Shown: positions 1 to 10,751 of the stretch, piece by piece
Position numbering within the stretch: the first letter of the stretch is position 1
How the letters are laid out: each line of letters starts with the position of its first letter
From: Portulaca oleracea
Taxonomy: Eukaryota > Streptophyta > Magnoliopsida > Caryophyllales > Portulacaceae
Reading direction: 5' to 3'
Assembly: GCA_029582165.1 (NCBI GenBank)
Contig: CM055882.1
Coordinates: 15,757,001 to 15,821,000, forward strand
DNA: 64,000 bases
Position numbers and translations under genes: made by a program
Notes under the pieces: generated by a model
The model's input: only the letters and a program-made list of their open reading frames with translations
Told to the model about the DNA's origin: nothing
Databases searched by the model: none

Positions 1-1248
1 CTCGTCCACCAAGGGTTGGAGGAAGACATCAATTTTATTTCCGGGGTTCTTCGGACCTGGAATAATACACGTGAGGAACATGTACGGTGTTGTCATGCAC
101 AATTTAGGTGGCAAGTTGTAAGGAGTAACTACAACCGGCCATATCGAATAAGACCTCCCTGTCATGTTGAACGAGCTAAACCCATTCGCACACAGGCCCA
201 GCCTTACATTTCGCGATTCCCCCGCAAACTCTGGATGCACGATGTCGAACATTTTCCATGAGGCGCCTTCCGACGGATGGCAAAGTACACCTTCCTCGCG
301 CTTGTTCTCTGCGTGCCATCTCATATGCCCGGCCGTAGTCTTTGAGGCATACAGACGCTGCAACCTAGGCGTCAAGGGAAAGTAAAATATTTTCTTGTAC
401 GGGACGCCTTTCTTTGTCGTGGTTGACGATTTCTGTGGCTTATACCTAGGATGGCCACAAAATTTACATTCAGTGAGATGTGCATCGTCCTTATAGTAGA
501 TCATGCATCCACTAAGGCAACAATCAATTGTTTCATAGCCCATCCCCAACTTCTTAACCTTCTTTTTCAACTCATCGTAGTTTCTAGGCACTAGGTCCGG
601 CTGGGGACAGCTCTCGCTCATCAGTTCCATGATATCGTTCATTGCCTGCTCTGACAAATTGTGCTTCGACTTCTGACTTATCAGCCTCACGGCAGTGGAC
701 AACTCAGTATGAGTCGCACACCCTTCCCACAAAGGCTGTTGAACAGATTGAAGCATATCATAAAATTGTTGAGCTCGTGCCTTAGGCGCCTCATTCGCCA
801 TGATGAAATCATTCATCATCTCTTCCTCCGTTATGTCGATGAACGGTGGCTGATTCGGTTCCTGGTTTGTCGGAGGACTACCTGCAGACGGTTCCCAATC
901 ACCTTCCGCATCATCACCATTGCCATCCTCATCATCAAAGTCACCCCATTCTTCACCATGGCTCGTCCAACACCAATATTGTTTCATAAACCCTCGCCTA
1001 TACAAATGTTGTTTAACTTCAACAGGACTAAATCCGCTCTTATTCTTGCACTTCACACATGGGCACCGATACTTTCCAGTCCTCGGATACTCATACGAAT
1101 TACTCTTTGCAAATTGATCAAACATAGCTACCCCAGCAGCCCATTCAGCCCTGATAACCCTCCTACCCGGTTCAAACCTCTCGTACATCCAACGGCGATG
1201 TGGGGGTCCATCCATAATGTACGTGAATCTATTATTCAAGCCCACCAT
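1..1248 (-). CDS. CACTA transposase (Tnp2 family), N-terminal 416 codons
   Basis: This is the catalytic transposase of a CACTA element, which binds the subterminal repeats and excises the element in the nucleus. I chose the ATG at 1248; a second Met lies 11 codons on, just before the conserved start of the transposase-associated domain (residues about 15-95: HRRWMYERF, then AAGVAMFDQFA, then the CPCVKCKN cysteine cluster). An acidic linker follows at about 115-145 (DDEDGNGDD). From about residue 215 the Tnp2 region begins: CCLSGCMIYY, TECKFCGHPRYKP, FYFPLTPRLQRLY, NVRLGLCANG, WPVVVTPYNLPPKLCM and GPKNPGNKIDVFLQPLVDE. No stop or frameshift appears up to the window edge, so the gene is partial only because the window ends. 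The DDE core lies beyond it. The gene starts about 220 bp downstream of the hairpin at 1472-2124. Confidence 0.93.
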   Translation of the reverse strand, partial: MVGLNNRFTYIMDGPPHRRWMYERFEPGRRVIRAEWAAGVAMFDQFAKSNSYEYPRTGKYRCPCVKCKNKSGFSPVEVKQHLYRRGFMKQYWCWTSHGEEWGDFDDEDGNGDDAEGDWEPSAGSPPTNQEPNQPPFIDITEEEMMNDFIMANEAPKARAQQFYDMLQSVQQPLWEGCATHTELSTAVRLISQKSKHNLSEQAMNDIMELMSESCPQPDLVPRNYDELKKKVKKLGMGYETIDCCLSGCMIYYKDDAHLTECKFCGHPRYKPQKSSTTTKKGVPYKKIFYFPLTPRLQRLYASKTTAGHMRWHAENKREEGVLCHPSEGASWKMFDIVHPEFAGESRNVRLGLCANGFSSFNMTGRSYSIWPVVVTPYNLPPKLCMTTPYMFLTCIIPGPKNPGNKIDVFLQPLVDE

Positions 1249-1471
1249 GAATTTAATTAATAATAAACATCTATACGTCTCAGTACTAAAAAAATAATGA
1301 TAATAAATTATTCAATTTGTATCTAAATTCATAAATATAATAGAATACGCTTAATTGTATTATTCAATAACGTACTTGATTAAATAACAACCTAAATCAT
1401 CCAAACTCAACCTCCTTTTATGACAACAACAAGTAAGCTATGTCACCAGGCAAGAGGATTATGTTATTATC

Positions 1472-2124
1472 CAAGGAGAGTGTGTTTGTTAACTGTTAAT
1501 CTATGACTGAAAAAGACTTTTATGAGTTGTACCGACTCTCCTTTATTCGTCTGGTTCCCAAAAAGCAGCGCAATCTCATAAGTGAACTTGCACGAGGTCT
1601 ATACAGTGTTGTGGGAGTTAGAAGCGTACGTATCAGATTCGATACAATGGAGTGTTTCTATTGCGCAACTTGATGGGTAACAAGATAAGGTGGGTTTGAA
1701 AGAGAAGCTTATAGTAAAGGGTCTAATAGAAATGGTGTTGGATTTTCTTGCATGTAAGATTCATAGGTCCATCAAAGCATTGAATGTGCAGTATAATATT
1801 TTACTTTGATGGACATATGAATCTTACATGCAAGAACGACCAACACAATTTCTATATATTAGACCCTTTACTACAAACTTCTCTTTCAAACCCACTTTGT
1901 CTTGCTACCCCTCAAGCTGCGCAATAGAAACACTCCATTGTATCGAATTTGAGACGCTTCTAACTCCCATAGCACTGTATAGACCTCGTGCAAGTTCACT
2001 TGTGAGATTGCGCTGCTGTTTGGGAACCAGATGAATAAAGGAGAGTCAACACGACTCATGAAAGTCTTTTTCAGCCATAGATTATCAGATCACAACACAC
2101 ACACTTGTTGGACACTAACAGGAT
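1472..2124. repeat. Long imperfect hairpin in the CACTA leader
   Basis: Arms 1472-1777 and 1804-2124 are reverse complements over about 300 bp, by eye around three quarters identical with small indels, separated by a 26-nt loop. Paired landmarks are TGCATGTAAGATTCAT against ATGAATCTTACATGCA at the loop, AATGGAGTGTTTCTATTGCG against its complement near 1925, and GTTAATCTATGACTGAAAAA against its complement near 2080. A transcript of either strand would fold into a long double-stranded RNA. Short ORFs within the right arm, around 1828-2034, are a by-product of the arm and not genes. The outer part of the left arm is homologous to the two 142-bp hairpins of the Mutator-like element at 61471-61612 and 61863-62004. 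Confidence 0.85.
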
Positions 2125-2145
2125 CCAAACTCAACATCTTTTTAT

Positions 2146-2148
<3 letters not shown>

Positions 2149-2188
<40 letters not shown>
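2149..2188. repeat. (AT)20 microsatellite
   Basis: Forty bases of uninterrupted AT dinucleotide follow the outer edge of the right hairpin arm. Confidence 0.97.
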
Positions 2189-2190
<2 letters not shown>

Positions 2191-2850
2191 TCATTAAGAT
2201 ACTATAAATATAAATTTTCCTACTTACCACTCTAAATTACCATCATAAATAACCTATTCACTAATTATGTAGCTACTGGTTGTTGAGTACTTACGTAAGT
2301 AAATGGATGTACGTGACATAATTATTTACATAATTTATGTCTTCATTTGGAGTTATGAGTAATTAAGTTAGCACTTAGGCTGGATTAGCAGCAAATTTCC
2401 GCGCGCAACGAACTTTAATGGCTAACTCACTTACTAATAACAACCAAAATCATCCAAATTCAACCTCCTTTTATGACAACTAATACTTATAAACTACTCG
2501 GAATAGTACCGACTTAATCCTCTATACTAACCTAACAATTAACAATTTCCAAAAATCATACCGGAGCCGACGTACTTAATTAGAAACTAAATAGTTTATA
2601 ATTATATTTACTACGTACGTATACGTACAAATTGAATAATAGTTTATATATAATAATTTTTTAATATTATTAACTTATTAACTAAACAAATTAAATTATA
2701 AATTCAACCAAAATTGAATAATAGTTTATATACAAACTAAATATGTATTCCTATCTAATTGTATATTGCTAACTAATTAAATAGTTTTATACTCAATCGA
2801 AACTCATTATAATTTCCCACAAATTTATTAAGCCATAGTAATTTTTTTAT
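2189..2850. other. AT-rich CACTA leader, no gene
   Basis: This is non-coding sequence inside the CACTA element. The part at 2219-2285 (CCTACTTACCACTCTAAATT onward) matches, with changes, a sequence that occurs in both orientations in the tandem repeats of the Mutator-like element near 61261 and 61400. I see no ORF, tRNA or promoter I would defend. Confidence 0.6.
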
Positions 2851-4010
2851 CGGTTTTGCTAATCGTCGCCCTGGGGGCGGTGGTTAAGAAAGAATCTTTG
2901 TCATTTTTTTTAAATTTTAAAATCTTTCATAATCTAACATATATGATAAACGATTACCTTTTCAATAAAATATACCTTATTATCTAATCAAATCTACATA
3001 AATCTTCCCATCACCTAATTAGTTGATCTTTTCTAATTATTTTTAAATGCAATTTTTTTTTTGTAAAATAGCAAAAAAAAAAATCAACAAAATAGCATAA
3101 AAGTTTATTACACTACCAATGTATAGAAATAATGTGTGAACAAAGCATAAATATATTCTCATGAGTTCAATTTTGACCCCCTAATTGTACTTTAGTTGTA
3201 AGTTAATACTTCCTCCGTCCCAAATTAATTGACACATTGACTAGATTTTGACTGTTAACTGTTTACAAATTACAATTTACAATATAAAATTACATTCATT
3301 GTAATATTTAGTAAAGTATCTTTATAGTGACGGTAATTTCATATTGTAACTCATTATAATTTGGAAAAATTAATAATTAAAATTTAGTGAAAGTGCCAAT
3401 TAATTTGAGACGGAGAGAGTATAAAGATTAAATGGTAAGATAATTATGAACTCATACGAATATAATTTACTTGTTTTCATGTATTTATTTCCATAAATTG
3501 GTAATGTAATAAACTTTTTCTATTTCCAAAACAGAATGCCTTTAAAAAAGTATTTTTTTTTTTGAAGCTAAGGACATGCATTTTATTGCGAAAAGACGAG
3601 GATGATTATACCTAATTATCACATAAAGGGACAAAATGGTCGCCAACCGCTTGAATTTTTTTCTAAGTATTAATTAGTTGATAATAAGATAATGTAACAT
3701 TATGTATGTTAGATTAAAAGCTAATAACAACAATAAGTAAAGTTAATAAAAATGACAAAGATTATGTAAGATTAATTATGTATTTAAGATTATCACATAA
3801 ATCTTATTATTAACTAATTAATACTTAGACTAGATCAACTAATTAGGTGATGAGAAGATTTATATAGATTTGATTAGATAATAAGGTATATTTTATTAAA
3901 AAGGTAATCTTTTATCATATATGTTAGATTATGAAAGATTTTAAAATTTAAAAAAAATGACAAAGATTCTTTCTTAACCATCGCCCCCAGGGCGACGATT
4001 AGCAAAACCG
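2851..4010. mobile_element. Non-autonomous Mutator-like element (MITE), 1,160 bp
   Basis: The termini are inverted repeats of about 180 bp. The left end reads CGGTTTTGCTAATCGTCGCC and the right end is its complement ending GATTAGCAAAACCG. The element is flanked by the perfect 9-bp target duplication TTTTTTTAT (2842-2850 and 4011-4019), the size typical of Mutator-like elements. The interior has no ORF and itself contains a Stowaway MITE. The terminal module TTTTGCTnnTCGTCGCCCT also occurs in the inverted repeats of the 5.9-kb element at 57213-63156, which suggests both belong to one family and could share a transposase source. Confidence 0.9.
3209..3419. mobile_element. Stowaway MITE (Tc1/mariner), 211 bp
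   Basis: The element has the Stowaway-type terminal CTTCCTCCGTCCCAAATTAA and its imperfect complement at the right end (CAATTAATTTGAGACGGAGA). It is flanked by TA on each side (3207-3208, 3420-3421), the signature target duplication. It is nested within the Mutator-like MITE and is therefore younger than it. Confidence 0.9.
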
Positions 4011-4928
4011 TTTTTTTATTCATCATGAATTTAATAACTAAACAAATTAAATTGTAAATTCAAATTAAACCTACAAATTAAACTAAATATATTCATAATT
4101 GAAAATATAATACGTACACATGTTATTAACTAATTAATTAAATCGACAATACAATTCCTAAAAAATCATCCTAAAATATAATATTTTTATACTCAATCGA
4201 AACTCATTATAATTTCCCACAAATTTATTAAGCCATTTAAATTAACATACAAAATTCGTATTACATATTAATATTTATCATAATGCTCAACTTAAACATA
4301 TTTTACATGCATTATTACATATATTTTTTTTGCAAAGTAAATATAATTATTCATATTTAAATTTACCACAAAACATAAAAAATTCAATATTTTGCTCAAC
4401 CTATATAAACATAATTATATTTCTCAACATTAAAAACTATAACTAAAACTAAATTGAAAAGTAAAACCTAAACTAAAATTAACATCATGCAATTAATTAA
4501 ATTAACATAAAACATACAAACAATATTTAAATTCAATAATTCCACATAACAAACCGTATTTCACACTTAAAATTCAAATTCAACATCTAAAACATATTAC
4601 AATTCATACAAATTAACTAAAACAACTCAATTTTTCGACTAATATCCACTCAACTAAAATTAAACTCAACAAAAACAAAACAAACATACAAATATTCAAA
4701 TTATTCGGTTTTTATCATATTTAATTTACTATTTAATCACTTTTCATAATATTAATCATAATATAACAGATCTGAAACAAAAACAACTGATAAAATTACT
4801 TGATTTTTGGTTGAATTACCGGCGTGCAAGCTTCTTCTGTTCAAAACTCTCTCTCGCTTCCTCTTCCTCTTCGTCGGCGAAAATGGCAGAATAACCCAAC
4901 CCTATTTTTTTCCAGTTTAAGTCAAATT
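4011..4928. other. AT-rich CACTA subterminal region, no gene
   Basis: More than 75 percent A+T by eye, with many short CAA/ACAT-rich runs. I see no coding sequence. It belongs to the CACTA element between the nested MITE and the subterminal repeats. Confidence 0.6.
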
Positions 4929-5160
4929 AGGCGTCTGTTTTCAAGGCTGGAAGACGCCTATGGTCATGCACAGCAGCCGATGTATCTGACACACGACAGA
5001 GGCAATTTTTTTTATTTGAAATTGAACTGGGCGTCTGTTTCCCATAAAACAGACGCCGAGTTTTAGTTTATCTTTTTTTTGTTTTATTTCATTTGTTTAA
5101 TGTCTGATGTTTAGAGGGACGTCAATTTTCAGACGTTTATTAGTATGTATTCTACTAGTG
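4929..5160 (-). repeat. CACTA subterminal repeats and terminus
   Basis: Copies of GGCGTCTGTTT or its complement occur at about 4929-4940, 4951-4958, 5029-5040, 5049-5058 and 5130-5138; the pair at 5029-5058 forms a perfect 10-bp stem. Such clustered short repeats next to the terminus are the usual transposase-binding sites of CACTA elements. The element ends at 5160 with the complement of CACTAGTAGA. Confidence 0.82.
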
Positions 5161-5259
5161 GCACCGCATTTTTACAGCGGTTCGGTTTTGCCGATTCACG
5201 GTGCATCTTTGCCAATTTCCGGTTCGGTGTGGCGGTTCTGGATTTTTTTAACACCCCTA
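5161..5259. mobile_element. Truncated hAT-like MITE end
   Basis: On the minus strand this stretch starts AGGGGTGTTAAAAAAATCC and continues with a run of GAACCG/CCGAACC units, a composition common at ends of non-autonomous hAT-like repeats. Only one end is present. The CACTA element abuts its interior, so the CACTA element probably inserted into it and the other end lies left of the window. Confidence 0.5.
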
Positions 5260-7013
5260 CATACTGGAGTCCAATCTGTCATATTTTCATCAAACTCGGC
5301 GGTGGTGTACTGTGATACAATAGTTCCAAAATTTGGTTTAATGCATTACAGGTTTAAAGTTTGAGTTATCACAATTCCAAAACATAAAGTATGGTGTATT
5401 ACGATCCAATTTAATTTCCTATTTTATTGAAAAAAAAACAAATTTTCAATTTTGAGTTGAAATAAAGATCATAGATCAAGCAGTATTAAAAAATATATAT
5501 ATATCTTTAGTATGTGGTTAATTCCAGCCGATAAGCTAGCTAGGATGAACAAAAAATATATATATCTTTAGTACATGGCTTCTATTTAATTACTTACCCC
5601 CATCTGTTTTATTAATAGAATATATGACAGAAGCTGCTAACTTTTGTCCTGATTTTGCGATGGATGAGCTCACTTACTCAGCCGCTAATTGGTTAAGATT
5701 AAGTTGTAATTAAAATATTCCTTAAAAAACAGAAAAAAAAGTTGTACTTACATATATAGTAGATGATTACGGACCTCCTTTCAGTTTTCAAAATTTCTCT
5801 TTTGGAACCGCCAGAATTAACCTCTTGGTATATTTTTGTATATGGGGAAGGTTGACTACGTACATCTGCGTTTCCTCACACTTTGCATCAGCAAATGGGT
5901 CTGTTGTTGTTGTTGCTATTGATAATTACCGAAATTGTTAGTGTTATATAAGTTAATTTAATTTCAAATAGAAAATTGTATTAATATTCAACGAAATATG
6001 CATCAAGAGTATGTCACATATTGTTGAAAATTCACAGTGATTGTCAATCATACAGCTACCACAATGAAAACAATGTTTATCCATCCATTTGCCAATTTTT
6101 ATCTTCACCATTATGCGTTTTTTTTATTTAGTACAACATTATAAAATATATTTGTTAATTAAAAAAACTTTTACAAAATTTTTTAAAATTTAAATATCTT
6201 AACTTTAAGCTTTTGTTTAGTTAATAATCATATTTTAAAAAATATTTATTTTATTTTTTTAAAAATAAACTAAAATTTTAAAAAATATATTTTACAATTT
6301 ATATTAAATAAAAAAATTAACGGTTAAAATTTATTTTACTATAAGTGAATCCAACATATTGTGGCCGTATAATATGCTCAATTGCTCAATAATTAAGATG
6401 AAATGAGTTCCCCGTGCTCAGTATTGAAATTGAAAGGAAACAATCCTCCCCTCCCCTTCTTTCATCGGAAAAAAAAAACAAATAAAAAAAATAAAAAAAA
6501 ACAGTATCCAGGTCACCTTTATTTATGTTACTAACAAATACTCGCTCGTTGTTCCATGATTAATTAAAAAATACTTAAGTGTTGCTTGATATGATTTTGA
6601 ATTAATGATACATATATGTGATATAGAATAGTTTTTTTGAGATAAATAACCGGTACTATAGAGTTTATGGTTGAAAAAAAAATTCAAATTGATTTTTTGA
6701 CCACCAATAAACTAAAGTTATACCATATTTTCCTAGAATAATCCAACATCAAATTCTCGTCGCAAAAAACTGACATGACATTGATACCACATGCTTAGTA
6801 ATCAAAATATGATGCAAACTTATTGGTACGAAACACATTGATAGGTTCTAGGTTCCAGGTATAAGCTGGACTTATTGAATAGATTCTAAGTTCTAGGTTC
6901 AAACCTATCGAATGACATGTAATTTGTTCTATTGGTTTCCTTTTTAATTGTCTTCAAGCTTAGCCAAAATATTGTTCCCTTTTATCCGCTTTATTCGTCA
7001 AATAGGGTATTAC

Positions 7014-7310
7014 CAACACATTATAGACTTTTTATAATTGAAAAAAGTGGAAAATCGGTGCACAAATTAAGCAATGAGTGATAAAAGTGAATGAACGTAA
7101 ACTCCGTCCAAAAATAACTAACTTCCATGCGAACATAAATCAGATTCACTCAATTATAGTGTGATTTGTAATTTTTAATATAACCAACATACTGTAGATT
7201 TATTATAATTAAAAAAAGTGAAAAATGAGTCCACAAATTAAGTAATGGGGATAAAGTGCATGCATAACATAAATAATTACACCATCCAAAAATAATTGGT
7301 TACCATGCTT
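7014..7310. repeat. Diverged tandem duplication, period about 167 bp
   Basis: Two copies share ACCAACATA...TAGA, TTATAATT-AAAAAAGTG, CACAAATTAAG and CATCCAAAAATAA blocks in the same order, the first from 7014 and the second from about 7181. Identity is only moderate, so the duplication is old. It may derive from a Stowaway interior but has no clear termini. Confidence 0.6.
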
Positions 7311-7333
7311 TTCAAGATCCATCTTTACTCAAC

Positions 7334-7648
7334 AGTTTATCACATAATATTCTATTTATTAAAAAATTCTAATTTTTATACTTTTTAATATTAGTTTTTA
7401 TTACCAATATAGTGATATTAATTTGATGTCATATAAATCATTATATATATTTAAAAATTACGATCAAAGTTTTTGACGACGAAAAATAATAGTTTATCAC
7501 ATAATATTTAATTTGTTAAATAATTCTAATTTTATGCTTTTATAATATTAATTTTTATTATGAATCTAATGATATTAATTTGACGTCATATGAATCATTA
7601 TATATAATTAAAAATTACAATCAAAGATTTTGACTACGAAAAATAATC
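7334..7648. repeat. Tandem duplication, period 157 bp
   Basis: Copy one (7334-7490) and copy two (from 7491) both start AGTTTATCACATAATATT, continue through GATATTAATTTGA and CATTATATAT, and end in GACnACGAAAAATAAT. Roughly four fifths of positions agree by eye. No function is evident. Confidence 0.75.
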
Positions 7649-8492
7649 GAAGGGATGTCATATTGTACATGATTATTATGTGAATACTATTACCGTAACC
7701 TTTTAAATATATGCCACGCAAGTGTAGGAAGGTAAACTATTTATTATAATTATCAATCAAATTAATAGATGAATGAATATTCCATTAAAATAATGGATTT
7801 ACAAAAAAAAAAAAAAGATGGATGAATGAATGAATAACTAATACGATGGTTGGAGGAAGAGAGAGAAGTATGAGGATGATGTATGTGGGTTTGGAAAAAT
7901 TTTATCAAATATAAATTTAACGGTTGAGATTAATCTGTGACAAAACGTAATCAATGACTATAATTGATTTGACTTCCTAAAATTACTCTCGTGAGAGTCA
8001 AACCTACATTGTTTTAATATATAGTATAGATAGCGATATCGACCTTCAATGTTAATTAATTTGTTAAAGCAATTACTTCACTTCAAATCTAAGATAAAAT
8101 AAAGTATGCAATGTTAAATAATAATTATTATGTTACTTAGAGTGGTAAGTTAGGTTTATCCTTGTCTATACTTACTAATTATTTATCTATCACAAATTTA
8201 TATTACTTTACCAAACATAGCTTGATCGTACCACTATAAAGAATTTAATGAATATATATATCATAATAATCTATGTAGTATATAAAGTTTAAATGTCTTT
8301 TGGTACTCAAATTTCACTTTATCCATTTTACTCCTTGCCATTCACAAATTATGAGGATCAAATAGTAATTACAACATCTTTTTTTTTAATTTGCACGAAA
8401 ATTGTTATCAAAGAAATTGTTACCGGCTTACCGCCAAGAAACCCTCCAACTTCTATATCACTAGACCACCATAGTTTTAGCTAATATTTTTT

Positions 8493-9012
8493 CAGGAAAA
8501 TTGGATTCTAATAATCCCGACTTTCACGAATTGAACAACAACAGTCCCTACTATCAATTTGGATTCTAGTGGTTGAAAAAATATATATAATTGAATTGTA
8601 GTGGGACATTATCGAGAGTATCATCTAAATATCACAGTTTTTGTGTTGCATTTGATTCAAAACTTAGTATAACACTTTACAACAATTTTTAACGAATTTA
8701 CGACATTTCTCCTAATTAATTTTAATTTTTTTCGATTTTTTCACTTTTATTCCTTCTAAAAAAATTATAATAATTGCTCGGAGTTTCAAACAAATAATTT
8801 AAAATTGTTTTAGTAACTATATTTCATTACCTTTCTAGGGCAGGAACAAAAAAACAAAAATGATATGGGGTAACAATGAAAAAAAAAGAATGTGGAGGTG
8901 GATTTGATACCACTACAATACAATTTTTCTTTTACCACCAGAATATAAACTGAAAGTAGAGATTATTGCTGTCTAATTTGTAAAAGTTGGGATTATTATA
9001 ATCCAATTTTCC
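8493..9012. mobile_element. MITE with about 100-bp inverted repeats, 520 bp
   Basis: The left end GGAAAATTGGATTCTAATAA is repeated in inverted form at the right end. The complementarity runs about 100 bp into the element, through TCCCnACTTTnAC and CAGTTTATATTCTGGTGG-like blocks. The 8-mer TATTTTTT lies on both sides (8485-8492, 9013-9020) and is a plausible target duplication, which would fit hAT or a Mutator-like element. It has no coding capacity. Confidence 0.72.
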
Positions 9013-9020
9013 TATTTTTT

Positions 9021-9834
9021 ATATATATTCTCTATTTCCTTTTTTTTCATCGGAACCCTCACATACTTCAATTTTTTTTTCTTTTCTTGGTTTGTATTTT
9101 CCCTTTGATTTACATTTTATTATTATTATCATTTAATTTCTATTAGGTTCTTGTTATCTTGCACTATTTTATTTTATGGTGTTTTTTACAAAATATAATG
9201 TTTTTATATCATTTTTAATTCTAAAGAAATGATTCAATTTCATTTAAAAAATCATTACTACATTACACCTAAAGTATTAACTATATGGTACTCTATATGT
9301 ATATACCTAGCTATTGTTGCTATGGAATTCAATTTGTTTGATCAGCATTGAAACGGTTGCTCTAAAAGTACTTCCTGAAAAGAATATTTTTATAATTGTT
9401 TTTCAAAAGTTGTTTGAAAACAATGTTCAATGTTGAGTATATATTAGAGATTGTGTTACTCTTCTGTTTATGTAATAGTTAAAATAATTAGAAAAATTAT
9501 ATTGTTAGTCTTTTGTATGATAAGTTCAATATGATTTTTATCATTATGTTTTGATCTTGACTTTCAATCTTTCATAGAAAAGAACTATAAATCTATAATG
9601 GTCTAATATAGATCATTTTCGATACAACCAAGTTTACTACATTATGTTCAATCTTATTAAGAGTTACTTTCTAAATTCTAATGAAATAAAATTTTAAAGG
9701 TATCTTATGATTTCCTCCTTAACGAGATTTAGAAGGTTCATTTGAAGCTAGGATTGATGGAAACTTTCGAAAAGAAATTTAAATTTAAGGCTATTTGAAA
9801 AAAATAGAGTAATTTTTATTAAGAGACTAAGTCT
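9021..9834. other. AT-rich intergenic stretch, no gene found
   Basis: I see only AT-rich sequence without ORFs above 60 codons, inverted repeats or recognisable element ends. Confidence 0.55.
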
Positions 9835-10420
9835 TGTAGGAAAGTGAAGATGGGTATTAATGGCTACAAGGTAGTTTTTTTTTCTCTTGTTTTCTAACTT
9901 TCCTTGTCCCACATAGGAGGAAAAGTGAGGTTGAGAGCGAGTTTGTATAACACTCTCTCTCTCCTTGTGTTGTATTGAGTTGAAAGTGAGTTTTATGGAG
10001 GAGGGTGTGGTTTGGGCCTCCAAATGTGCGAGCCGCCGCCACCGCTCGTTTGGGCGCAACGCGTCGGGTTGTTTTAAATCTGAGTTATTTTGTTTTCGTC
10101 TTTTAAGATTTGCAACTAGCCATTTTGGGTGATTTTATTGGATTTTATTATCCTTAATTGAGGCAATCAACGATTTTTAATTCCCTTCAGTTTCCTTTCT
10201 TTAATTCTTGATCTTTTGCATTCTCTTTAAAGTTGCTTGATTCACGCCTTTGTTAATGAGTTTTGTCCCCTCTATTTCTCCTATAAATTGGAGCCTATGG
10301 TGGACTGTTTTATACATCGAAAACGAACAACTCTCCACTCCTCTCCTCTTTCCTTCTCTTTCTAGGTAATCAGTTTGCATACTCCATATCCTTGGCCACG
10401 AGTGCACGTGTCTAACGCAT
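9835..10420 (+). repeat. 5' LTR of copia A
   Basis: The left edge is set by comparison with the 3' LTR. The right edge is approximate because the 3' copy is truncated and I cannot see a clean tRNA-type primer site. The stretch 10421-10580 after it has a weak inverted repeat (AGTTATTAAAATCTTGATCC against the complement of GGATCCCTGTTTAACAACC) and may be a MITE. Confidence 0.6.
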
Positions 10421-10751
10421 AGTTATTAAAATCTTGATCCTGATCTACGATCATACTATTTTATTATAAAAAGTTCTCGATGCAATTTTACTATCTACAT
10501 TCCGATCCACGATTCTACATGGGTTAATTCTGATCCTAACTACTCCATGGATTTGAGTTAGGATCCCTGTTTAACAACCTTGGCGGTAATCTGAGTTAAC
10601 CTTGGGGAGCGACCGACAATTCCGATTGGCCTCGAGGTCGAACCGTAATCGCTTTCAAGGTAGTGGTTCTTCCACGGATTAGTTTTCTTGTGTCTTTTTC
10701 CACAGCCTTGATTCAGTCTTTTTCTAACAATTTGAAAGCTATTATTTATCA

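Larger units (their letters stand above)
1383..2480. repeat. 45-bp direct repeats flanking the CACTA hairpin
   Basis: A 45-bp sequence containing AACCTCCTTTTATGACAAC occurs at 1383-1427 and again, with three or so changes, at 2436-2480. A shorter third relative (CAACATCTTTTTATGACA) is at about 2133-2150. The pair brackets the long hairpin and suggests a tandem duplication of the leader, with a period of about 1,053 bp. 1249-1382 itself is AT-rich with no visible feature. Confidence 0.7.
2785..4236. repeat. 52-bp direct repeats flanking the MULE MITE
   Basis: A 52-bp sequence (starting TTTTATACTCAATCGAAACT) occurs at 2785-2836 and again at 4185-4236, identical by eye. The 1,160-bp MITE plus one 9-bp target copy accounts for most of the 1,400-bp spacing, so without the insertion the repeats would be about 230 bp apart. 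They look like an internal duplication of the CACTA element and not like target duplications. Confidence 0.75.
1..5160 (-). mobile_element. CACTA (En/Spm) DNA transposon, 5' part
   Basis: Read on the minus strand, the element begins at 5160 with CACTAGTAGAATAC, the diagnostic CACTA terminus. Next come short direct and inverted subterminal copies of an ACGTCTG-type motif, a long AT-rich leader and a Tnp2-type transposase that runs off the left edge. The far terminus and any TNPA-like second gene lie outside the window. The adjoining 3-bp target duplication should include gca at 5161-5163, which cannot be confirmed without the other end. A Mutator-like MITE (2851-4010) and a Stowaway inside it are younger insertions. 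The transposase reading frame is unbroken for 416 codons, unlike almost every other element here, so this may be one of the younger copies in the window. Confidence 0.88.
5260..8484. other. AT-rich intergenic stretch, no gene found
   Basis: No recognisable ORF, RNA gene or complete element is visible, apart from the diverged tandem repeats listed separately. Homopolymer A tracts occur near 6470-6500 and 7800-7815. The longest ORF, near 8293-8484, is 63 codons with no recognisable domain. Confidence 0.6.

Noticed and set aside
661..1260. 199-codon plus-strand ORF
   Set aside because: It is the antisense shadow of the CACTA transposase; its residue composition matches no family.
1828..2034. 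68-codon ORF in the hairpin
   Set aside because: It lies wholly in the right arm of the inverted repeat and has no counterpart domain.
8293..8484. 63-codon ORF in AT-rich DNA
   Set aside because: No domain, no supporting context, and a length expected by chance.
9748..10059. 103-codon minus-strand ORF
   Set aside because: It overlaps the 5' LTR of copia A and arises from LTR sequence.
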